DNA from: Paenibacillus harenae
Lineage (GTDB): Bacteria; Bacillota; Bacilli; Paenibacillales; Paenibacillaceae
Assembly: GCF_030812415.1 (NCBI RefSeq)
Contig: NZ_JAUSST010000008.1
Span: forward strand, 62,001 to 126,000
Length of the DNA stretch: 64,000 bases
Direction: 5' to 3'
Part shown: positions 58,055-64,000 of the stretch, in pieces
Layout of the letters: the number at the start of each line of letters is the position of its first letter
How positions within the stretch are numbered: position 1 is the first letter of the stretch
Notes under the pieces: model-generated
Database searches by the model: none
What the model was told of the DNA's origin: nothing
What the model saw: only the letters and a program-made list of their open reading frames with translations
Position numbers and translations under genes: made by a program

Positions 58055-58482
58055 TTGAGCACTTCCAGGCTTTTTTGCAGTTCGTTCAGCTGTTTCTTCA
58101 CTTCATTCAATTGCGTGTACAGCTTGTTGCTGTTATCCGTCTTCGAATCGGCATTATCCTTCGTGAAGGTCAGAAGCTCGTTCAGAGCATCGACTTTTGC
58201 CCCCAGATCGGCAATATCGGCTGTATAGTTGGTCTCCAGCTCTTTCATGCGCGCCTCGTAGGTTTGCTGCATCGCCGTTATTTGGCTGGCGGTTTGCCGC
58301 TCGAGGCTTGCGCTAATATTTTGCTGGATACGGTCGGTGTACCACTTGGCCCCGTAAATACCGGAGGAAATCAGGACGAGCCATAGGCAGGCAAACAGGA
58401 TTAATGCCCGGCCGTTTCTCTTCTTGCGGCGTGTCATATCGGTGCTGACGCCCGCTCTCGAATCCAAAGCGATATCGTTCAT
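58051..58482 (-). CDS. Small membrane protein with C-terminal coiled coil
   Basis: 143 residues. A basic N-terminus (TRRKKRNGR), one transmembrane helix (LILFACLWLVLISSGIYGA) and a predicted coiled coil over residues 55-143, ending in NEVKKQLNELQKSLEVLK. No known family is recognised. AGAGGTG lies upstream of the ATG. It overlaps the glycosidase gene by 4 bases, which suggests it serves as an assembly or spacing partner of that protein. Confidence 0.78.
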   Translation of the reverse strand: MNDIALDSRAGVSTDMTRRKKRNGRALILFACLWLVLISSGIYGAKWYTDRIQQNISASLERQTASQITAMQQTYEARMKELETNYTADIADLGAKVDALNELLTFTKDNADSKTDNSNKLYTQLNEVKKQLNELQKSLEVLK

Positions 58483-58572
58483 ATGTATGCGTTCACCTCT
58501 CTTGTTTGTAATTAGCGAAGAAGAACGGATGAACGGAACTGCAGATTGAACCTCTCAAATAGATTAGACCGT

Positions 58573-58601
58573 ATTTTAACCCGAATGGTTGCGGATGTCA
58601 C
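58573..58601 (-). promoter_or_regulatory. Promoter of the coiled-coil/glycosidase operon
   Basis: On the minus strand GTGACA, 17 bases, TAAAAT, about 90 bases before the first ATG. Confidence 0.45.
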
Positions 58602-58663
58602 CTAATTGTAACAAAGCTTTAACGGATGCGGGCATAATCCGAGGTGCCAATACGTGCCAGCTG

Positions 58664-58723
58664 CAAAAAATAACGCCATATGCCGGTCCGCCAATGGTGA
58701 CATTGGCAGCCGAACATATGGCG
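58664..58723 (-). terminator. Two-part hairpin terminator of the glycosyltransferase gene
   Basis: CGCCATATG/CATATGGCG encloses an internal loop and an inner CCAATG/CATTGG stem. On the minus strand TTATTTTTTG follows. The rest of the gap between the two leftward genes holds only the promoter noted above. Confidence 0.8.
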
Positions 58724-58817
58724 ATTGCGCTTAACGCTTAACGAACCATCCGAGCAAATGGCTAATAAATCGGGCGTCTGGCGGACGGGGCTGCCGATCA
58801 GAATACGCGGAGGCTTG

Positions 58818-59942
58818 TCAGTTGCCATCGGCATCGGCCTCGCCTTCAGCGGCATCGGCTGCGTTCTTGGCAAGAACTGTGCTGAAATAGGCGCGGTTGC
58901 CCAGCATTCTCGGATCCTCGGGACGATACTGCAAAGCGATCTCGTTATGCCGGCAGGCAAGCTCGTACTGGCCGATGCGGTCGTAGCAGACGCTAAGCTG
59001 CAGGTGCGGAAGCCATGTCGAGCAGGCAGGGTTGACGAAGCCGAGATGATTGTCCGGCAGCTTCAGCTCGGTCGCCATGTTGTACCAAACGATTGCGCTG
59101 TTGTAATTGTGGTTGTTCAGAAAATGGTAGCCGATGCGGCAGCAGAACTCCGCTCTCGGCAAGTCGTATTGCAAGGAACGAAGCGACGATTCCAGCTCCA
59201 TCTGCGAATCGCCGAGCGCATGGTAGCAATCGGCCAGCTTGCCGCAGGTTGAAATATTGTCCTCGATCCAGCCTTGCCCGGTAGCAAGGAACGATTCGTA
59301 ATATTGGATCGCTTTCGTATATTGCGCGTGATCCTTAAGCTCGTTAGCGAAGTAATACAGGTCGCGAGGCGACAACTGCTCGCCGGCGGCGACGCGCTTT
59401 TCGTAAATTTTCAAATTACGGTCCGAGTCTCGCTCATGGTTCGTGCTTCTATGCGTAACGGCTATATCGCTGTTCATAATGGCGCCGTTCACTTGAAGGT
59501 ATTCATGGACTTGCCCGATCCAGCGAAAATGCCGCTCGCGCTTGACCAATCTATTGCGGCGGAGGCTGAATGTCACATTGCCGAATTCGTCCTCGCTGAG
59601 ATTGTACGGCATCGTAACCGAATCAATGGAGGGGTCTAACGACTGTTTAAGCGCGAGCAGCTTGTCTCGATCTTCCTGCTTCAGCACATCGTCGGCATCC
59701 AGCCACAAAATATAGTCTTTGGTCGCCTGGTCGAACGAATAGTTGCGCGCAGCGCTAAAATCATCGATCCATTCGAATGTAAACTTATTGTCGGTATATC
59801 GCGCAATGATCGCTTGCGTATTATCCGTCGAGCCTGTATCGACGATGATAAGCTCATCGGCCAGATCCGCTACCGTATCGAGACAGCGGCCGATAATGTC
59901 CTCTTCATCCTTCACGATCATGCATAGGCTAATCGTAATCAA
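58818..59942 (-). CDS. Family 2 glycosyltransferase with C-terminal TPR repeats
   Basis: 374 residues. The GT-A domain covers about residues 1-180: SLCMIVKDEEDIIGRCLD, ELIIVDTGSTDNTQ and the metal-binding DYILWLDADDVL. The second half is helical with TPR-like units (YTKAIQYYESFLATGQ, then CGKLADCYHALGDSQMELESSLRSL). Enzymes with this layout include SunS-like peptide S-glycosyltransferases and protein glycosyltransferases. No peptide substrate gene is visible next to it. The start is TTG, with GGAGGG 9 bases upstream. Confidence 0.9.
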   Translation of the reverse strand: MITISLCMIVKDEEDIIGRCLDTVADLADELIIVDTGSTDNTQAIIARYTDNKFTFEWIDDFSAARNYSFDQATKDYILWLDADDVLKQEDRDKLLALKQSLDPSIDSVTMPYNLSEDEFGNVTFSLRRNRLVKRERHFRWIGQVHEYLQVNGAIMNSDIAVTHRSTNHERDSDRNLKIYEKRVAAGEQLSPRDLYYFANELKDHAQYTKAIQYYESFLATGQGWIEDNISTCGKLADCYHALGDSQMELESSLRSLQYDLPRAEFCCRIGYHFLNNHNYNSAIVWYNMATELKLPDNHLGFVNPACSTWLPHLQLSVCYDRIGQYELACRHNEIALQYRPEDPRMLGNRAYFSTVLAKNAADAAEGEADADGN

Positions 59943-60133
59943 CGTAAGACGCCCTCCATTTTAGAAGAAATGGCATACGCTGATTGTTATTCATCGGGGA
60001 GCTGGAAAATGAATGATTTTCGCTAAGGCAGCGTCTGTTTTTGGTAAACCGTGTCATAAGAGTCGGGGCGTTATATTGTTCGTACCATCCGATGAGCTTA
60101 AACTAAGCTAAACTTAACGGTCCCCGCTAACGT

Positions 60134-60321
60134 CTATGTTGGATAATTGCATTAACTTTTGCCGATTTAGTGGTTCTCAGACCCTATAATGGATTTTCGC
60201 ACTAACTTTCCTTCGGGAAGCTTCATTCAAGCCGTTCAAGAGCGAAGTTGATGCAAAAATCCAATATAGCAACGAGTCGGGCTTCTTAGGGGCTCTCTAT
60301 CCTGCAGAATTCCAACATAGC
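60134..60321. repeat. Interspersed TTGGAT module family, copy C
   Basis: Forward modules CTATGTTGGATAATTGCAT and TATAATGGATTTTCGCAC, inverted modules GATGCAAAAATCCAATATAG and CCTGCAGAATTCCAACATAG. It occupies the centre of the 580-bp divergent gap. Bases 59943-60133 show nothing recognisable except the glycosyltransferase leader. Confidence 0.75.
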
Positions 60322-60426
60322 AGTCCTATCAAGTAACCAGCAACAACAATCCCGAAATACCCTCCTTGGTGGAAAATAATTGAATACCTCGTATACTCCG
60401 TAACATTCCTTATCCTGATGACGTCT

Positions 60427-60457
60427 AACTTTCGCCAGATTGCGAAAGTTTTTTTGC
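60427..60457 (+). terminator. Intrinsic terminator in the leader of the next gene
   Basis: ACTTTCGC-cagatt-GCGAAAGT is followed by TTTTTTG. No rightward gene lies upstream within 7 kb, so it can only act on the leader of the gene at 60527. A TATACT at about 60390-60395 could be the start of that transcript. Confidence 0.8.
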
Positions 60458-60526
60458 CAATAGAGAGGGGATCTTACGATCAAAGGACAGCAAAGACCGA
60501 CAATACGATGTGGACAGAAGCCTAAA

Positions 60527-62242
60527 ATGAACAGGATTGTTGCTTTATCGCTAGCTCTTTTCATTACAACTGCGGGATGGGGGCATCAGGCTGAAGCGGC
60601 GGAACGCAAGCCTGCCCGGATCGTGTTCGTACACGGAGAGAAGCGGGTCAGCGTGAACGGGATCGTGAAGCCGACCGCCGCTCCGATGCCTGTGGTCAAA
60701 GGAGTCACGATGATTCCGATCCGCTTGATCGCGTCGGCTATCGGAGCGAAAGTATACAACGACAAGACCGGCACCCATATCGATACATATGCCAACAGAG
60801 TGACATTGAACGTGAATATGCGAGGCGCTAGACGCAACGATAGCTATAAGCTATTAGCAGCGCCAGCCGTAAGTATCAACGGGACGCTGCATATTCCGGT
60901 ATCGGCTATCTCGCAGCTTTGGACAGGCTCTTATGCATTCGATAAGACGAATGCGCAGCTTTCCATTATTATTCAGCCCGATCCGAACGTCCTGCCGGTG
61001 GCTGATTTCAATCTGCCGATCGAGGTTAAACGCGGGGAGCGGGTTTTGACGCAAGACCTTAGTTACGATCCCGATGGCAAAATAGCAAAGGTAGAGTGGA
61101 CGGGTTATAAAGAGGTTTATTTTGAAGCGGGAACTTATACGATCACGCAAAAGGCATACGACAACGACGGAGACAGCAGCACGCTAACCCGAGAGCTCAA
61201 GGTGACGGACGAGGTCCTGTACACGCCGTTCGAATACTATATGCGCTTCGGCAACCCCGGAGCGATGTTCGATGTGGACACAAGGCTGATGAATACGTAC
61301 GAGGAAGCGGCCGTAACCGTGACGAGGGGCGGACGCACCCTGTATATGTCCAACGCGCCGGAACGTTTTTATGACGAAGGCTTGCTGTACGAGGACGAGC
61401 TTGAAGGGGCTGGGCGCCTGTTCATCCATCACTGCAACGGATCCTCTGAGCGAATGAAGCTAGCGGTTGTCGTTACGAACGAGCAGAGCGAAGCGGTTCA
61501 ACTGACGATCGGCAACCGGGGGCTCGCAGGCCCAAGCCATAATGCGCTTCAATTCGGATATGCCGCCGTCAAAAGGTATTTAACGGGAGCAGAGCCGCGC
61601 GTTATGACCATCGAGCCTTATTCTTCCGCTGTCCTGCTGCCCGAGCTCGACAATATCGTGATGGACCCTAACGGCGGCTTCTCCGGCTTGCTTGATGTCG
61701 ATTCGGACGGTCCGCTCACCTATACGACGATGGCGCTGAAGGAGAGCACGGATCCGCTTGATGTTGTCGGAAATCTTCCTAGCCTCGATAAGGTGGGCAA
61801 TCGCGGGACGTTCGCGGAAACGGACTTATCGCTTGTCGTGAATGAACCGCTAGGGATTACGGCGAGGAAGCTGCGCCTAGGGCATCGCGGTACATCGATA
61901 ACCGGAATCGACGCCATGACGGGACAAGCAACGGTTGACGGAGGCGAATACGGCGCCGTCAATACGATCAAGCTGACTGACGTTGCATACGGTACGCGTA
62001 TTCTGTTCAATCCGCGGGCGGGCAACTTCCTTGGCGCGATCGAAGTGAACGGCAAAGTCATCTCGGTGCCGGCCGGCGGCTTCGCCGATCCGTCGAAAGG
62101 CGTCCTGCTGCACCATCAGAAAATGCCGGAGGGAGATGCCGCGCTGCTGGCGCCTCCGGAGGTAACGATTCGCTTCTCGTCGCCGGGCGCGAGCTCGCTG
62201 CCGGTTCTGCTCGTTATTTTGCCGGGAAGCTTATTTGAATAA
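60527..62242 (+). CDS. Exported copper-amine-oxidase-N-domain protein with PKD-like domain
   Basis: 571 residues. Signal peptide (MNRIVALSLALFITTAGWGHQAEA) with cleavage near residue 24. Residues about 30-150 form a copper amine oxidase N-domain (VSVNGIVKPTAAPMPVVKGVTMIPIRLIASAIGAKV is its typical strand pattern). Residues about 155-225 are PKD-like (LSYDPDGKIAKVEW ... YTITQKAYDNDGD). The long C-terminus is beta-rich and unknown to me. Such proteins are common at the surface of Paenibacillus. The ribosome binding site is weak (GGACAG), and the leader contains a terminator. Confidence 0.82.
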   Translation: MNRIVALSLALFITTAGWGHQAEAAERKPARIVFVHGEKRVSVNGIVKPTAAPMPVVKGVTMIPIRLIASAIGAKVYNDKTGTHIDTYANRVTLNVNMRGARRNDSYKLLAAPAVSINGTLHIPVSAISQLWTGSYAFDKTNAQLSIIIQPDPNVLPVADFNLPIEVKRGERVLTQDLSYDPDGKIAKVEWTGYKEVYFEAGTYTITQKAYDNDGDSSTLTRELKVTDEVLYTPFEYYMRFGNPGAMFDVDTRLMNTYEEAAVTVTRGGRTLYMSNAPERFYDEGLLYEDELEGAGRLFIHHCNGSSERMKLAVVVTNEQSEAVQLTIGNRGLAGPSHNALQFGYAAVKRYLTGAEPRVMTIEPYSSAVLLPELDNIVMDPNGGFSGLLDVDSDGPLTYTTMALKESTDPLDVVGNLPSLDKVGNRGTFAETDLSLVVNEPLGITARKLRLGHRGTSITGIDAMTGQATVDGGEYGAVNTIKLTDVAYGTRILFNPRAGNFLGAIEVNGKVISVPAGGFADPSKGVLLHHQKMPEGDAALLAPPEVTIRFSSPGASSLPVLLVILPGSLFE

Positions 62243-62259
62243 AGGTCTTGCCGTATCCT

Positions 62260-62289
62260 TTGTTGTATGCCCCTCTTGTCATGTATAAT
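62260..62289 (+). promoter_or_regulatory. Promoter of msrAB
   Basis: TTGTTG, 18 bases, TATAAT, 46 bases before the start codon. Confidence 0.6.
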
Positions 62290-62335
62290 AGGAGAGAAAG
62301 TTTCTCAATCTACACGTCATTGGAGGGAGATCAAC

Positions 62336-63322
62336 ATGGATCAACCATTAACGAATAATAGCGGCAAGGGCCGCACGGAACAAGCCGCATTCGCAGGGGG
62401 ATGCTTCTGGTGCATGGTATCGCCTTTCGAGGAAATGCCGGGGATCATCTCGGTCGTCTCCGGTTATACGGGCGGGCATAAGGAAAATCCGACGTACGAG
62501 GAGGTATGCTCCGATACGACGGGGCACGCGGAGGCGGTTCTCATTACTTACGATCCGGACGTGTTCCCGTACGAGAAGCTGCTGGACATCTTCTGGCGCC
62601 AGATCGATCCGACGGACGCGGGCGGCCAGTTCCATGACCGGGGCGATTCCTACCGGACGGGCATCTTCTATTTTACGGAGGAGCAGCGCAAGCTGGCGGA
62701 AGCTTCGAAGCAGGAGCTGGCGGCAAGCGGGCGCTTCGACAAGCCGATCGTGACCGAGATCGAACCGGCGGGCCCGTTCTATGCGGCCGAGGATTACCAC
62801 CAAGGCTACCATAAGACGAATCCGTTCCGTTACAAAATGTACCGCAAAGGCTCGGGACGCGACGCCTTCATCTCGCAGAACTGGACGATGCGCAAGGACG
62901 CCGCCGAGTTGAAGCAAAGATTAACGCCTATTCAATACGAGGTAACGCAAAATAGCGGAACCGAGCGCCCGTTCACGGGGGAATATTGGGATCATACCGA
63001 GGATGGCATCTATGTCGATATTGTATCGGGCGAGCCGCTATTCAGCTCGCGGGACAAATACGATGCCGGTTGCGGATGGCCGAGCTTCACGAAGCCGCTG
63101 CAGGCTGCGTCAATTAAGGAGCACACGGATACGAGCCATTATATGGTGCGCGTAGAAGTCAGAAGCAAGGAAGCCGATTCCCATCTGGGCCATGTGTTCG
63201 ACGACGGCCCGCAGCCGACGGGACTGCGATACTGCATCAATTCGGCCTCGCTCCGTTTCGTAGCGAAAGACGATTTGGAGAAGGAAGGCTACGGGGAATA
63301 TCTCCATTTGTTCAAAGATTAA
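62336..63322 (+). CDS. msrAB: Fused methionine sulfoxide reductase A/B
   Basis: 328 residues; both stereoisomers of methionine sulfoxide can be reduced by one protein. MsrA (about 15-175) has catalytic C23 in GGCFWCM. MsrB (about 195-325) has YDAGCGWPSFTKP and catalytic C300 in GLRYCINSASLRF, with HLGHVFDDGP. The zinc-binding CxxC pairs of many MsrB proteins are absent, as is normal in the Bacillus-like fused form. The start is fixed by GGAGGGAG 6 bases before ATG. No signal peptide, so it is cytoplasmic. Confidence 0.96.
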   Translation: MDQPLTNNSGKGRTEQAAFAGGCFWCMVSPFEEMPGIISVVSGYTGGHKENPTYEEVCSDTTGHAEAVLITYDPDVFPYEKLLDIFWRQIDPTDAGGQFHDRGDSYRTGIFYFTEEQRKLAEASKQELAASGRFDKPIVTEIEPAGPFYAAEDYHQGYHKTNPFRYKMYRKGSGRDAFISQNWTMRKDAAELKQRLTPIQYEVTQNSGTERPFTGEYWDHTEDGIYVDIVSGEPLFSSRDKYDAGCGWPSFTKPLQAASIKEHTDTSHYMVRVEVRSKEADSHLGHVFDDGPQPTGLRYCINSASLRFVAKDDLEKEGYGEYLHLFKD

Positions 63323-63373
63323 TGGGCACGGCAGGCAGTCGAAAGCAAACATATGGGTTGAGGAGAGTGCGTC

Positions 63374-63946
63374 ATGCAATTGGAAGAGGCGATTCAGGGA
63401 CGAAGATCGATTGGGAGAGTGAAAAATGATCCCGTTCCGCGGGAAGCAATCGAGAAGCTGCTGGATGCGGCGGTATGGGCACCAAACCATTTTAACACGC
63501 AGCCTTGGAAGTTTATCGTGATGACGGGCGAGGGCAGATCGGCTTTGGGCAACGGATACGCCAAAGTCGCGGCAGCGCAGCTGCCCGAGCTAAGCGGGGA
63601 AGAGCTTGAGGAGCGACTGGCGAAGGAGCGGACGAAGGCGTTCCGTTCTCCGGTTGTAATCGCGGCAGTATGCTCGCCGTCCGAAGACCCTCGCGCCGTA
63701 TTGGCCGAGGAATTAGCCGCCGCTCATTGCGCGGTGCAGAATCTGCTGTTAGCCGCTCATGCGAACGGGCTTGGCGCGGTATGGCGATCGGGCGATCCGA
63801 TGTACCACCCGGCGATGAAGGAAGCGTTCGACCTCTCCGAGGCGGAACGGCTCGTCGGGCTGATCTTTATCGGCTATCCCGATATGACTGCCCCTGCCGC
63901 CAAACGTGCGCCGGCTTCCGAGAAGACGGTTTGGCTGGAGCAATAA
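63374..63946 (+). CDS. Nitroreductase family flavoprotein
   Basis: 190 residues, FMN-dependent NAD(P)H reductase fold. Seen: AIQGRRSIGRVKNDPVPREAIEKLLDAAVWAPNHFNTQPWKFIV, then AVQNLLLAAHANGLGAVWRSGDPMY and VGLIFIGYPD. The APNHFNTQPW block binds FMN. It resembles YdjA/NfsA-like short enzymes. The substrate is unknown. GAGGAGAG precedes the ATG. It follows msrAB by 51 bases and may share its transcript. The sequence after it to the window end shows only a possible partial hairpin (GGCTG/CAGCC). Confidence 0.92.
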   Translation: MQLEEAIQGRRSIGRVKNDPVPREAIEKLLDAAVWAPNHFNTQPWKFIVMTGEGRSALGNGYAKVAAAQLPELSGEELEERLAKERTKAFRSPVVIAAVCSPSEDPRAVLAEELAAAHCAVQNLLLAAHANGLGAVWRSGDPMYHPAMKEAFDLSEAERLVGLIFIGYPDMTAPAAKRAPASEKTVWLEQ

Positions 63947-64000
63947 AAGCAAAAAAAGGCTGTCCGAGCGGTTCTGGTCTAATCCAGCCTGCATATCGGA

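Overview
The window looks like a chromosomal segment of an endospore-forming Firmicute of the Paenibacillaceae (Paenibacillus or Cohnella type). This is inferred from gene content and style, not from a database match: AGGAGG ribosome binding sites, many GTG and TTG starts, sigma-A type promoters, an NCS2 permease behind a guanine riboswitch, YneF, a CitB-type aconitase, polysaccharide deacetylase and LCP proteins. Base composition is moderately GC-rich over most of the window. AT-richer patches lie at about 0.7-2.3 kb, 11.0-12.5 kb, 30.4-31.2 kb and 52.6-55.9 kb. No rRNA, tRNA, CRISPR array, prophage or intact insertion sequence was seen.

Layout, left part. The 3' end of galU is followed by a solute-binding protein gene that has lost its signal peptide, a zinc-ribbon membrane protein with a PDZ-less HtrA-like protease, a proline/glycine repeat protein and sodA. 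A housekeeping run follows: GNAT acetyltransferase, DUF402 phosphatase, lepB, rnhA, queG, yneF and folE. Next come a 5'-truncated peptide-exporter ABC gene with a lipoprotein, a second superoxide dismutase with a long N-terminal extension, a membrane alpha/beta hydrolase, an IclR regulator and acnA. An amidase-domain protein, ddl, a small unknown protein, uvsE, a TauE-type exporter, an inositol monophosphatase, a PQQ-type sugar dehydrogenase lipoprotein, hemL and an LCP protein complete this half.

Layout, right part. A 101-bp tandem repeat array precedes a three-gene ABC-2 exporter. Then come bcp, metNPQ, a polysaccharide deacetylase, a MoxR/DUF58/transglutaminase operon, guaA, a two-gene membrane operon behind a tandem operator, an AraC regulator with a sugar kinase and a GH4 glycosidase, and a riboswitch-controlled purine permease. 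An AT-rich SGNH/MBOAT acylation pair is followed by a padR deletion scar, proline dehydrogenase, a phosphodiester glycosidase with a coiled-coil partner, a TPR glycosyltransferase, a copper-amine-oxidase-N-domain protein, msrAB and a nitroreductase.

Main themes. Oxidative-stress functions recur (two SODs, Bcp, MsrAB, nitroreductase), as do envelope functions (LepB, Ddl, LCP, deacetylase, MBOAT pair, amidase). The most notable regulatory observation is that the IclR gene and acnA carry the same promoter (TTTACG-N18-TATACT), each followed by the same GTTTCAY-N3-RTGAAAC dyad, which suggests that the IclR protein controls both itself and aconitase. Nearly every long intergenic gap holds its own family of short palindromic or tandem repeats. 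The 101-bp array at 30.6-31.1 kb is the most structured of these.
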